64,000 nucleotides of DNA from Catenulispora rubra (GTDB taxonomy: Bacteria; Actinomycetota; Actinomycetes; Streptomycetales; Catenulisporaceae). Positions within the stretch are counted from its first letter, which is position 1. Every line of letters starts with the position of its first letter. The position numbers and the translations under genes were made by a program. Under the pieces are notes generated by a model that worked only from the letters and a program-made list of their open reading frames with translations, searched no databases and was not told where the DNA came from. This document shows positions 1-7,847 of this stretch, piece by piece. The stretch spans positions 1 to 64,000 of the forward strand of contig NZ_JAACYW010000022.1 of assembly GCF_015356825.1 (NCBI RefSeq), read 5' to 3'.

Positions 1-72
1 CGGCGGGGGGCTGGTCGGCGGCCATGGGTGGACGGTAACACCGCACGGGACCGGGGCCGAAGTCGATGCGGC

Positions 73-102
73 CTGAGTCACACTGAGTCACACTGAGTCA
101 CA
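73..102. repeat. Three tandem copies of a 10-bp unit
   Basis: The unit CTGAGTCACA is repeated three times without interruption, just beyond the 3' end of the minus-strand amidohydrolase gene. No hairpin or coding role is apparent. It may be simple slippage. Confidence 0.8.
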
Positions 103-144
103 CAGGTGCGCTGCGCTCTGCTATTTCCAGGGCCTTCTCTGCCG

Positions 145-1098
145 CTACTTCGCGATTCCCAGATAGTCCGCCGCATTCGTATCGACGATCATCTTCGCCT
201 GATCATCCGACAATCCTGCCGCGAGGATGTACTCGATGTGGTCCCGCAGCGACGGACCCTGCTCGAACGGATAGTCCGTCCCCAGCAGCAGGCGCTCGGC
301 GCCGACCACCTCCGCAGTCAGGCGCAGCGCCGCCGGGAGCGGGTTGGCGGTGTCGTAGGCGATGCCGCGCATCAGCTGGCCGGCGCTCGGCGCGTCCTTC
401 GGGAGATACCAGTCCCGGTACCGGTCCAGGCGCTGGATGAGGAAGGGCAGGTAGCCGCCCATGTGCGGGGCGATGATCCGGATATCGGGGTACTTCACGG
501 TGATCCCGGCCTGGAACAGCTGCAGGATCGCGGTCGAGACCTCCGCCGCGTGCCCGATGACCGGGCCGAGCTTGGAGGCCTGCATCAGCGGCGACCCGGC
601 GGCGTCCCCGACGGGGTGCACGAACAGGACCGCCTTGCGCCGGTTCAGCGCCGCAAAGAGCGGGTCGAAGTCGGGGTGGCTGAGCGGCCGGCCCAGGATC
701 GAGGTGCCGACCGCGGCCCCCGGCATGCCGTCCTGCTCCATGGCCCGGTTGAGCTCGTCGACGGAGGCCAGGATGTGCGGGAGCGGCAGCGTGGCCAGGG
801 CGCGGAGGCGCTCGGGGTGCTGCTCGGCGATGTGCGCCAGCGCGATGTTCGCACACCTGGCCGCCTCCACGGACGCCGTCGGGTCGCCGGTGTAGGGCCC
901 CTGCGGGCAGGTCGAGAGCACCTGGACGTCCACGCCGACCGCGTCCATCGCCGCCAGCCGCAACCGCAGCTCGCGCTCACTGTCGCCCCCACCCAGCGCA
1001 CGGACCCCTTGCGTCCCAGCCCCGCCGTCGCCCCGCAGATCGTCGAGCAGGTCGAGGTAGAGGGCGGGGAACAGGTGCGCGTGGACGTCGACTCTCAT
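145..1098 (-). CDS. Amidohydrolase, ACMSD-like metal-dependent hydrolase/decarboxylase
   Basis: The 317-aa cytosolic protein has the amidohydrolase_2 TIM-barrel layout. An N-terminal DVHAHLFP supplies the first metal histidine pair. FVHPVGD lies mid-protein, IIAPHMGG supplies a further histidine, and LLLGTDYPFE near the C-terminus supplies the catalytic/metal aspartate. This arrangement is typical of aminocarboxymuconate-semialdehyde decarboxylase and gamma-resorcylate decarboxylase relatives, and length is normal for them. I chose the ATG at 1098 because the HxH motif starts almost at once; a longer open frame to 1251 adds only low-complexity residues. The gene stands alone, divergent from the yidB-like gene, so the substrate cannot be deduced. 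Fold is confident, exact reaction is not. Confidence 0.85.
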   Translation of the reverse strand: MRVDVHAHLFPALYLDLLDDLRGDGGAGTQGVRALGGGDSERELRLRLAAMDAVGVDVQVLSTCPQGPYTGDPTASVEAARCANIALAHIAEQHPERLRALATLPLPHILASVDELNRAMEQDGMPGAAVGTSILGRPLSHPDFDPLFAALNRRKAVLFVHPVGDAAGSPLMQASKLGPVIGHAAEVSTAILQLFQAGITVKYPDIRIIAPHMGGYLPFLIQRLDRYRDWYLPKDAPSAGQLMRGIAYDTANPLPAALRLTAEVVGAERLLLGTDYPFEQGPSLRDHIEYILAAGLSDDQAKMIVDTNAADYLGIAK

Positions 1099-1301
1099 GC
1101 CGCCAGGCTGGCGCGACGCCCGCCCCGGGGCGTCCCGGAACCCCGCGGCCACCGGCCGTCCGGACGAAGCGCGCACCGGCGTTGCCCCGAACGGCTGCCT
1201 CCGCCAGCACACACCAGGCGCCGGTGCCGAAGGCTCGTACATGGCCCGCACACACGGCCCGGCGCCACCCGGCCCGGGCCCGTTCAGAAAGGCGGAACGC
1301 C

Positions 1302-1718
1302 ATGGCCGATACCCCGGACCTGGGCAAACTGTGGAAGCAGCTGACCGACAACGTCGGCGGCGGCATGAGCGAGGCCCTCGACAAGCTGAAGAAGAGCAGC
1401 ATCGGCGAGCAGGTGCAGAGCTGGATCGGCAAGGGCGAGAACAAGCCCGTCAACGCCGACCAGGTCACACAGGCGATCGGCCAGGACCAGATGGAGCAGA
1501 TCGCCCAACAGGCAGGCACCACCCCCGAGCAGGCAGCCCAAACAATGGCCGAAAAGCTCCCCGGCATGGTCGACAAGATGACCCCCGACGGCCAACTCCC
1601 CGACCCCCAGTCCATCAGGGGCAACGCAGCCGGCGCCGCCCAAACCACGCAGAACGCAGCCACGAGCACCGGCCAAACCGCCATGCCCCGCAGCAACCCC
1701 AACCCGCCCGCAATGTAG
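1302..1718 (+). CDS. YidB family (DUF937-like) protein
   Basis: The 138-aa protein has the YidB pattern. A helical start is followed by IGEQVQSWIGKGEN, then NADQVTQAIG, then TPEQAAQTMAEKLPGMVDKMTPDG. This family is widespread and of unknown biochemical role, without signal peptide or membrane segment. The last ~30 residues are a low-complexity Ala/Thr/Gln/Pro tail. The ATG at 1302 follows a weak purine stretch (GAAAGGCGGAA) and begins exactly where family similarity starts; upstream codons are not convincing. Single-gene unit. Confidence 0.8.
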   Translation: MADTPDLGKLWKQLTDNVGGGMSEALDKLKKSSIGEQVQSWIGKGENKPVNADQVTQAIGQDQMEQIAQQAGTTPEQAAQTMAEKLPGMVDKMTPDGQLPDPQSIRGNAAGAAQTTQNAATSTGQTAMPRSNPNPPAM

Positions 1719-1938
1719 CCAACCGCAGGCAGCCGACGCAGCCACGCACCGCGCGACCGCGAAGGCACCAAAGCACCACCCCACGGCCGGACCCCACCCC
1801 CCGGGGCCCGGCCGCGCCACGCCCAAACCCCCAGGTAGCGAATCGATTTCCCATCCAGCCGCAGCTCTGGCTAATATAGGCAACGCCCGCCGGGGAGATC
1901 AGCAAGATCGATCGGACGATCTCACCGGGGGACCAGAT

Positions 1939-2011
1939 GGGGCTTTAGCTCAGTTGGTAGAGCATTTGTCTGGCAGACAAAAGGTCACGAGTTCGAGTCT
2001 CGTAAGCTCCA
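1939..2011 (+). tRNA. tRNA-Ala (anticodon GGC)
   Basis: A full cloverleaf can be drawn. The acceptor strands GGGGCTT and AAGCTCC pair over seven positions and include the G3-U70 pair that identifies alanine tRNAs. The anticodon stem TTTGT/ACAAA closes loop CTGGCAG with GGC at the centre. The T arm is ACGAG-TTCGAGT-CTCGT. The discriminator is A and CCA is not encoded. The 3' half is next to a phage-type integrase remnant, so it is a plausible attachment site. Confidence 0.95.
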
Positions 2012-2027
2012 CAGTTTGAAGTGCGAG

Positions 2028-2056
2028 AACGCCCCCAGGGATTCCCCGGGGGCGTT
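2028..2056 (+). terminator. Hairpin downstream of tRNA-Ala
   Basis: The arms AACGCCCCC and GGGGGCGTT pair perfectly over nine bases, with a further GGG/CCC inside the loop, and are followed by TTCTGG. The position 16 bases after the tRNA fits transcription termination. It also separates the tRNA from the convergent integrase remnant. Confidence 0.75.
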
Positions 2057-2075
2057 TCTGGTCTCGCTTGTGGTC

Positions 2076-3464
2076 TCATTCCCCGTCCGCTGGACCGGCA
2101 TTCCCATCTGTCGTTCCGCCGAAGTAGAACGCGTCTTGGCGTCCCGCGATCTCCCGCCGCATCGTGTCGGTCACGTGCCCGTACCGCAGCAGCATCGCCG
2201 GGTCAGACCATCCCATGATGTCCATCGTGGTTCGGGGCGCGACCTCCAGCAGCGCCAGCACGGTTGCGGCTGTATGCCGCGCGTCGTGCAGCCGCTTCAT
2301 GTCCACCCCCGCCTCAGCGAGGATGGCGTACCACTCGGTGCGGTCCGCCTTCGGGTCAATCGGCCGCCCGTCCTCCTGGCAGAACATCCAGTCACCAGCC
2401 TGCCAGGCGGAACCAGCGTGCTCCCGCTCCTTCTTCTGGGCCGCCTCGTGCTCCACCAGCATGTCCCAGAGCCGATCGGGGAAGGCGTGCGTGCGCCGCC
2501 CCGCCTTCGACTTCACCGCGACCTCGACCAGGCCGCCCCCGTGGCGCTGCGGGCAGCGGCGAGCGTGGTCCGTGCAGCCTGGCGCACACGGCGGCGGGCA
2601 GGGCCGCGTGTGCTTCTTGCACGGCTCCGGGCACGGCTCCACCTTGTGGCGCGCTCCCGGGCACTCCCCCGGGTCAGGACACCCGTGCTGCCAGGTCTGC
2701 CGCTGAAGCTGCTTGCGGACCCTGATCGAGCGCTTCTTGTGGTCCACGCGCTCCCACTTGAAGCCCAGGCACTCGCCCTGACGATCGCCGAAGACCAGAG
2801 CCATGACGTACCGGAGGCCGTTGCGCCGACGCAGCGCTGCGGCGATGACCCGCTGAGCCTCATCCGGCTCCAGCGGCTCGACCTCGTCGTCGTCATCGGC
2901 GGCGGGCCCCACGGCGGCCAGTGCGATCGGATTGGACATGACCACCTTGCGTCGGACCGCCTCGTTGCACGATGCTCGCGCGGTCCGGTGCATGGCCGCA
3001 ACGGTGTTGCCGCTCAGCCCAGACGCGTCGATCTTCGTATACAGCTTCTCGAAGTGTTCCGGCTCCATCCGGTGCTCTCCGAGAACCGGCTTCAAGTGCT
3101 TGCGGATGGCACTGCGATGTCCGGCAGTGTGTTGAACCGCGCGGTGCGGACCTCGATGTTCTCGACCCAGTGGTCGAGCCAGTCTCCGAACTTCGGCACG
3201 CGGCCCGGCTTCCGCTTCAGCCTGGAATCGCGCTCGTTTTCCAGCTTCCGGACCTTCCGCATCACCTCGGCCTCGTCGGCTCCGCGTACGTGCCGGCGGT
3301 CCGGCTTCCCGTCATCGCGAGTGCCCATGGTCACGCGGCCGTGCCACTTCCCGTTCTTGGTCCTGGTAGATGCTGCCCGCGCCGTTCGGGGCCCGGGTGC
3401 CCTCAGGACGAATGCGCCGGGGCTTTCGCCTTCGGCTAAGCCAGCTTGCGGGCAATGTAGGCAT
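2076..3464 (-). pseudogene. Tyrosine recombinase (integrase), broken by two frameshifts
   Basis: Three reading frames together make one phage-type integrase. The N-terminal piece (from about 3464) ends in GAGSIYQD. The frame shifts near 3365 into NGKWHGRVTMG and an SAM-like core-binding region. It shifts again near 3125 into AGHRSAIRKHLKPVLGEH, after which the frame is intact to 2076. The C-terminal catalytic domain retains HDARH and a late RYGHVTD with the presumed nucleophilic Tyr. A Cys/His-rich insert (many CPxxC-like units, about 2540-2690) interrupts the catalytic domain. Location beside tRNA-Ala with xis upstream is the usual int/xis arrangement of actinomycete integrative elements. 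Either a decayed gene or two sequencing errors would explain the frame breaks. Confidence 0.85.
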
Positions 3465-3594
3465 CGATCTCGTCGGCGGGAACTCGGCGGGCCCTTCCGA
3501 TCGACACGGTGCCGATCTCACCATCATGGATCAGTCCGAACATCGTGGTTCGGCCGATCCCGAGCAGTTCGGCCGCCTGTTCAACGGTGTACAT
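3436..3594 (-). CDS. Excisionase-like helix-turn-helix protein
   Basis: This 52-aa frame starts MYTVEQAAELLGIGRTTMF and continues with LIHDGEIGTVSIGRARRVP before a DEIDAYIARKL ending. That is the classic HTH_17/excisionase winged-helix pattern, with the recognition helix at GIGRTTMFGLI. It lies directly upstream of the integrase remnant, which it overlaps by about 29 bases. In such elements this protein directs excision. It follows the preceding small gene by three bases, so translation is probably coupled. Confidence 0.85.
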   Translation of the reverse strand: MYTVEQAAELLGIGRTTMFGLIHDGEIGTVSIGRARRVPADEIDAYIARKLA

Positions 3595-3597
3595 CGC

Positions 3598-3912
3598 TCA
3601 GGGCTGGTCGGGCCCCGACTTGGCCGACCGGCCGCCGACATGCTGGTGCCGGCCGACCGCGCTTTCGACAGAGGCGAGTGCCTCGGCGCGGTGCGTGATA
3701 CCGGTGCGCAATTCCTGGTGCGTGTGCGAGCCGGCCAGACGCTGCCGTGCCCGGCGATGCTGCCGGAAAGTTCGATCGATCCGGCTCGGGCACGTCGACA
3801 TGCGCGTCACCCAGGCCCGGACAACCGCCGTCCGGCCGACGACTTCCGGATCACCGGCCACTACGCGCTTGCCCCGCGCCTGGATACCTGCCTCGGTATC
3901 GGGTTTGGACAT
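3598..3912 (-). CDS. Small hypothetical protein coupled to xis
   Basis: A 104-aa basic, Arg/His-rich protein whose TGA stop is three bases before the xis start. Codon third positions are strongly G/C, as in real genes of this DNA. I recognise no domain. The ATG at 3912 lacks a clear ribosome site; a GTG some 30 bases further upstream, preceded by GAGGAG, is an alternative start. By position it belongs to the integrated element, where accessory or replication genes commonly sit before xis-int. Confidence 0.55.
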   Translation of the reverse strand: MSKPDTEAGIQARGKRVVAGDPEVVGRTAVVRAWVTRMSTCPSRIDRTFRQHRRARQRLAGSHTHQELRTGITHRAEALASVESAVGRHQHVGGRSAKSGPDQP

Positions 3913-4302
3913 GTCCAGCGCGGCCACGTGCTGATGCCCCACATCCGCGGGCGTCTCCTCGTCTCCCCGAGACCCGGACATCGACGGCGCCCGTCCCGAG
4001 GAAGGCTGGGATGACCATGAATCTGACGCACGTGCTCGAGGCAACAATCCACGGTTCCTGTAGCGCCTTCCCGCGCCCATACTGCCCCACGGACTTACCG
4101 GCACTACGGATAGGCCGGCGTTGAGCCCGCTGTTCCCGTACCCTACTTTGCCGCACATCGGCGCAACGTCCCCGGCCGGGACCTCTGGAGACCCAGGAAG
4201 TAGACAACGGCTTCATATCCTGCCAGGTTGGGCTGACTTGATCGCGCGGCCGTCGGTGCCGAAGTGCGGGATCCCATCACCGAACTCGGCGTTGCGTTGT
4301 CA
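3913..4302. other. 390-bp stretch without a convincing gene
   Basis: Several open frames cross this stretch but none has consistent codon bias or a recognisable protein. It is probably the broken edge of the integrated element. I saw no second copy of the tRNA 3' end here. Confidence 0.5.
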
Positions 4303-4337
4303 CGGAGGATTCTCGCCGAACCGGCGAGAATCCTCCG
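4303..4337 (-). terminator. Perfect 16-bp hairpin after the membrane protein gene
   Basis: CGGAGGATTCTCGCCG and its exact complement are separated by only three bases. The hairpin begins four bases beyond the stop of the minus-strand gene that ends at 4341. No T-run follows, as is usual in high-G+C actinomycetes. Confidence 0.85.
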
Positions 4338-4340
4338 CGC

Positions 4341-5060
4341 TTATCGCGCCAACCGCACAATGATCGACGACACCGTTCCCAGCGTATAAACCAGTGTCGT
4401 GTAGGTAATGAACGGAAACTCCAGGTACCGCTTCCGGACCGGAAGGAAGAAGGCGAGCGTGACGAACCACATCGCCACGCTGTACTCCAACCCGACCAAG
4501 ACACGGTCGAAGCCGGCGTAGGCGAGGACAGTGAGGGCGTATATGGTCCCGTTGACCAGCAGCGCGGTCCTGCCGGCCGCGGCGTAGGACACGCTGGGGC
4601 GGTGGCGTTCGAAGGCCAGCAGGCTGACGGTCATCAGGAATCCGCCCACGAAGAACAGTATGTTGCCGGTGTAGAAGTCATTGTCGAACTGGCCACCGCA
4701 CAAGCTGCCGGAGAAATGGTGCGGATCGCAGTAGGTGTTGAAGGTGAACGAGGCGACCTCGTGCACGCCGTTCCCGGTTGAATAGTAGTAGATCCCTACT
4801 ACGAAGAGCAGGAACAGCAATGTTCCTCCTCGTGAGCGCAGCGCGGTGAAGTCAGCCGAGACCTCGCGCAGAAGCAGAGAAGGAATGAGCACGGTCACAA
4901 GGACTATCAGTACCATCTGGAGTAGTTCGTGCAAGCGCAGGAAAGCATGCGGCTCCAGCAGAACCCTGGTCGTGAAGGAGAATCGCTCGACTGTCACGAG
5001 CACGACGGACAGTGAGGTGAGGGTGAAAAGCCGGTTCATACGGTTCATGTCGCGCAGCAT
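4341..5060 (-). CDS. Multi-pass membrane protein of unknown function
   Basis: A 239-aa integral membrane protein with about seven hydrophobic segments (near residues 10-28, 46-64, 80-96, 128-150, 163-184, 191-208 and 215-235). Between segments 3 and 4 lies an extracytoplasmic-looking loop with two Cys (CDPHHFSGSLC) and acidic residues. I do not recognise the family. Base composition is lower in G+C than its neighbours, with more AT-ending codons, which suggests acquisition from elsewhere. It is bounded by a strong hairpin downstream and by the remnant region on both sides. Confidence 0.8.
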   Translation of the reverse strand: MLRDMNRMNRLFTLTSLSVVLVTVERFSFTTRVLLEPHAFLRLHELLQMVLIVLVTVLIPSLLLREVSADFTALRSRGGTLLFLLFVVGIYYYSTGNGVHEVASFTFNTYCDPHHFSGSLCGGQFDNDFYTGNILFFVGGFLMTVSLLAFERHRPSVSYAAAGRTALLVNGTIYALTVLAYAGFDRVLVGLEYSVAMWFVTLAFFLPVRKRYLEFPFITYTTLVYTLGTVSSIIVRLAR

Positions 5061-5219
5061 GGACTGAGTTCTCCAGGGAGTTGCACTAACGGGCGGCGGC
5101 CGCCGAAGCAGAACATATCCTCGGCGTTGCGGGATTCGCTCAGGTCAGGGCTGATCCACGTTTCGTGGTGAGTCTTCACGTGGCATACGCGACCGTGGTC
5201 CAACCGGTTCAACAGAGAA

Positions 5220-5504
5220 GTGCGTCAATCAGCCCTCGAAGATCCCCGGGTTGTTCACCAGCGCGTCGACCAAGCCGAGCGGGACCCGCTGGAAGAGGAT
5301 CTGGTCAAGCGGCTGGCCGATATGCGGGTCGAGCGTGACGAGTTGGTGGTGGCCGAGCGGGTCGTGCAGCGGATCAGTCAGCAGGGCTTCGGCGAGTACT
5401 TGTCGCTCGCGCCGCCGTCGGAGGCGCAGGTGGGCGGCCGGTCGGTGCTGCTGATCCCGGCCCGTGCCGCCGGCGTCGGCGAAGACGCAGGGAGGTATGC
5501 GTAA
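5220..5504 (+). CDS. Small coiled-coil protein, probably mobile-element associated
   Basis: A 94-aa frame with good codon bias. The middle (EEDLVKRLADMRVERDELVVAERVVQRI) is a charged amphipathic helix likely to form a coiled coil; the C-terminal part is GGRSVLLIPARAAG. Small proteins of this shape often accompany recombinases or transposases, but I cannot name the family. Start is GTG at 5220. It is immediately followed by a reverse transcriptase remnant, so it may be a fragment left by rearrangement. Confidence 0.5.
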   Translation: MRQSALEDPRVVHQRVDQAERDPLEEDLVKRLADMRVERDELVVAERVVQRISQQGFGEYLSLAPPSEAQVGGRSVLLIPARAAGVGEDAGRYA

Positions 5505-5529
5505 TGCAGAGTGCTGAGACTGTGCTGGA

Positions 5530-5742
5530 CACCGGTGGTCGCCGGCCAGGCGGGTTCGCATCCCGAAGAAGGGCTCTTCGACGAAGAAGCGCCCGCTGGG
5601 CATGCCTCCATGCTTGGACAAGATCGTGGCGGAGGTGGTGCGCGTGCTGCTGGACGCGTACTACGACGTGCGGTTCTCCGACCGCTCCCACGGCTTCCGC
5701 ACTGGACGGGGTCGCCACACCGCGCTCAACGAGGCATTCACA
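5530..5742 (+). pseudogene. Group II intron reverse transcriptase/maturase fragment
   Basis: In one frame the peptide reads RRVRIPKK, then KKRPLGMPP, then DKIVAEVVRVLLDAYYDVRFS, then SHGFRTGRGRHTALNE. These are the successive N-terminal RT motifs of LtrA-type intron proteins (family forms: RRVYIPKK, RPLGIP, DKLVQEV, FSDRSHGFRPGRGCHTAL). Similarity stops after HTALNE, where the catalytic YADD-containing two thirds of the protein should follow. A stop codon at 5515 closes the frame upstream. It is therefore a short dead remnant. Confidence 0.8.
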
Positions 5743-5770
5743 ATGGCTGTTCCGGTGGCACGACTGTGGA

Positions 5771-7006
5771 CTATTGGCGGCCCCGCTCACGCGGGCCTGC
5801 GGCTTTGCGGAGCTCTGCTAAGCGTGTCGGGAGGACGGTGATGCTGGGCGTTGGTTCGTGATGGAGGAACGTGGGTTTCTTGCGTGCCAGCATCGCCTCG
5901 CCGTCACGGTCCCAGCGGAAGCCGTTCTTTCCCAGCAGCTTGGCGAAGACTTGGTCGACGTTGTCGGGGTGTTCCGCGGCCAGGCGGCGGAAGAGAAACG
6001 GTGGGATCGAATCGGAGTTGAGATAGCCGCGGAGCGTGGTCAGGCGCGCAGGGGTCAGCTGTTCGGCCGGGACGGTGAACGGTTCGGCGGCTGCTGCGAA
6101 GTCGTTGAAGTAGTGGATTCCTTCAGCGTCGTCGTAGACGACGGCGACGCTGTCCGACGCGAGGATCTCGTCGGGGAATGCCGCGAAGTCCTCCGGGCCG
6201 GGCACCGGGTGTCCGCTCGATGCTGCGGCCGAGGGAATCGGCTGTCGCAGCTTGTAGAACTCCACCAGCAGCGTCTGCACGTTCCGTGGTGTATCGACGA
6301 CCAGGTCGGTACCGGCGAAGTCGATGAACGCGGCTCGTTCCTCGGCTTGCCTCTGCCACGCCATCGCCATCAGTTCGGTGTTGCGCCGCATCACGCGCGG
6401 GTCGGTGAGGAAGGTCTCCACTGCGGCCTGGACGAGGACCGGACCGTCCTGCTGTCCGTAGGAGGCTTGGGGGCCGGAGAACAGCCACATGTCGAAGTCG
6501 GCCCGTGCGGGTACGACCCGCGCGACGACGAAGGACCCCGGCTTCATGGGCTTCAGTACGTCCGCGCCGGCCGTCGCCCACGTCGGATACAGCAGGTCGT
6601 CGAGCAGGTTGTGGAGCAACAACCCGCCGTCGAGACGTTCGCGGACCTCGAAACAGCCCTCGACGACCTCCTGCCAGCGTAGGAGCGTGGCCTTCTCCTC
6701 CTCGCCGAAGGCCGGGCGGCGCTGATCGGCGAACCGCCGCACGATGGTGGTGCCGTCGAATTGCTTCTTCTGCAGGATGAACCTGTCGATCGCTGTGATC
6801 GCAGTGCTTGAGTCGAGGACGCCGCCGGGGCCGACTGCTTCGGCCAGCGCGGCCTTGAACTGCTTGGAGAACCGCGGCTTTTGCGCATAGTCGACAAGCT
6901 CCTCCTTGAGGCGCCCGCACACCTCGATCGTGTGCTCGACGACGTCGGCCGGCGGCAGCCGCAGCTGTGCGGGGTCAGGACCCGACCAGCCCTTACTCGA
7001 GCCCAC
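5771..7006 (-). CDS. Unrecognised protein family, duplicated copy A
   Basis: A 411-aa soluble protein. The longest frame begins at 7078, but GTG at 7006 is preceded by GAGGAGA at ideal spacing, and the same arrangement holds in the paralogue at 16959-18233. Visible blocks are a helical N-terminal half with RRFADQRRPAF and RWQEVVEGCFEVRERLDGGLLLHNLLDD, a beta-like stretch LKPMKPGSFVVARVVP, then AFIDFAGTDLVV and a C-terminal PPFLFRRLAAEHP. The middle resembles regions found in some actinobacterial SEC-C-associated proteins, but no metal motif is present and I cannot assign a function. No signal peptide. The C-terminus differs from copy B, which has an extra insertion near the end. Confidence 0.75.
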   Translation of the reverse strand: MGSSKGWSGPDPAQLRLPPADVVEHTIEVCGRLKEELVDYAQKPRFSKQFKAALAEAVGPGGVLDSSTAITAIDRFILQKKQFDGTTIVRRFADQRRPAFGEEEKATLLRWQEVVEGCFEVRERLDGGLLLHNLLDDLLYPTWATAGADVLKPMKPGSFVVARVVPARADFDMWLFSGPQASYGQQDGPVLVQAAVETFLTDPRVMRRNTELMAMAWQRQAEERAAFIDFAGTDLVVDTPRNVQTLLVEFYKLRQPIPSAAASSGHPVPGPEDFAAFPDEILASDSVAVVYDDAEGIHYFNDFAAAAEPFTVPAEQLTPARLTTLRGYLNSDSIPPFLFRRLAAEHPDNVDQVFAKLLGKNGFRWDRDGEAMLARKKPTFLHHEPTPSITVLPTRLAELRKAAGPRERGRQ

Positions 7007-7179
7007 GTTCTCTCCTCGCTTCCACCCCGCACAGGTCCGGCGGGACGTCGACAGCGCCGTACTCGACGGCACAGCCAAGTATCGACCAACGTCGCCGACG
7101 GCTGGAGGCTGTTGTCGGATTCCGATCTGTCAAGGAAGCCGTGGACACCCGATCGGGTTTTGACCGCATGTCCCGAGCG
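5802..7179. repeat. Segmental duplication, copy A (~1.38 kb direct repeat)
   Basis: From GCTTTGCGGAGCTCTGC to GCATGTCCCGAGCG this 1,378-bp segment matches 17029-18405 (1,377 bp) in the same orientation, with scattered substitutions. It contains nearly all of the gene plus ~170 bp upstream of its start. The two copies flank the Rhs locus. Confidence 0.85.
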
Positions 7180-7354
7180 TTGATCGCGCAGTGCGGAACG
7201 GAGTTCTTTTCGGCAGGTCGGCAGTGTTCAAGTAGCGCAACATCAGCTCCACCCCGTGTCCCGACCTGCAAAACCGCAGGTCGGGAATAGAGCGTGAAGT
7301 CCGGCCCGGGTGGTGCGTCGGGGTTCACGTTCTCCGGCGAACCGAATATTTTGT

Positions 7355-7714
7355 TCAGCCATCCCGCTCGCGGCCGCCGATGACCTCCTGCGGAAGCACT
7401 CCCTCAGCCCACAGCCGGTCCAAGACGGTCAGGAAGTTCTCCATCCCCTCCGGATCGTCCGTGGGCGGGTTCTCCATCTCCAGCAGCGGATCCGAGGTGA
7501 CGACGCGCCCCGCCGCGGGACCCGTCGACCCGGTGTAGGAGTGGCAGTTCGGGCACCAGACGCACGAGGAGATCGTCGGCGACGACCGGCCGTACGACAT
7601 CCGGTAATAGCGCCTGATCCCGATTGCGTTGCATACCGGGCATTGCCGGGCTTCTGTGGGAAGGTCACGCTGCTCGCGCAACAAAGCCACTTCACTGTCG
7701 GAGTAGGCTCGCAC
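7355..7714 (-). CDS. Zinc-ribbon protein, candidate Rhs immunity protein
   Basis: A 119-aa protein with two CxxC pairs, CPVC near residue 25 and CPNC near residue 54, consistent with one zinc ribbon. The remainder is acidic, ending with LPQEVIGGRERDG. No signal peptide or membrane helix. The GTG start at 7714 is preceded by AAGGTG; an ATG two bases earlier is in another frame. It is the first gene downstream of the Rhs gene on the same strand, the usual place of the cognate immunity gene. A strong hairpin lies between them, so it probably has its own promoter. The immunity role is inference from position only. Confidence 0.65.
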   Translation of the reverse strand: MRAYSDSEVALLREQRDLPTEARQCPVCNAIGIRRYYRMSYGRSSPTISSCVWCPNCHSYTGSTGPAAGRVVTSDPLLEMENPPTDDPEGMENFLTVLDRLWAEGVLPQEVIGGRERDG

Positions 7715-7716
7715 AT

Positions 7717-7742
7717 TTACACCTTATCAGTTACACCTTATC
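7717..7742. repeat. Two 12-bp direct repeats at the zinc-ribbon gene start
   Basis: TTACACCTTATC occurs at 7717-7728 and 7731-7742. On the coding strand each reads GATAAGGTGTAA, so the ribosome-binding AAGGTG is duplicated. It could be an operator pair or a slippage product. Confidence 0.7.
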
Positions 7743-7763
7743 GGTACTGGTGGTCGTCAATAG

Positions 7764-7818
7764 GACGAGGCCGGAAGCCTGCCCCGCCGGCGAAGGGGGA
7801 GCCGCTTCCGGCCTCGTC
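7764..7818 (-). terminator. 15-bp hairpin downstream of the Rhs gene
   Basis: GACGAGGCCGGAAGC and its perfect complement flank a 25-base loop, 30 bases after the Rhs stop codon. Strong candidate for ending Rhs transcription. Confidence 0.85.
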
Positions 7819-7847
7819 ACAGGCCTACCAGAAGGTCACGGGCGGGG

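Noticed and set aside
1-25. Start of a minus-strand gene (MAADQPPA)
   Set aside because: Only eight codons are visible and there is no clear ribosome site.
1872-1877. TAATAT as a -10 box for tRNA-Ala
   Set aside because: The hexamer is plausible at ~60 bp upstream, but no -35 with good spacing could be matched.
1939-2011. Direct repeat of the tRNA 3' end as the far attachment site
   Set aside because: Reading to ~5.5 kb found no second copy; it may lie outside or be lost.
3598-4158. Possible IS110-type transposase remnant (VAALDMSKPD motif)
   Set aside because: The opening looks like an IS110 start, but no DEDD residues or later motifs follow. Kept only as a small hypothetical gene from 3912.
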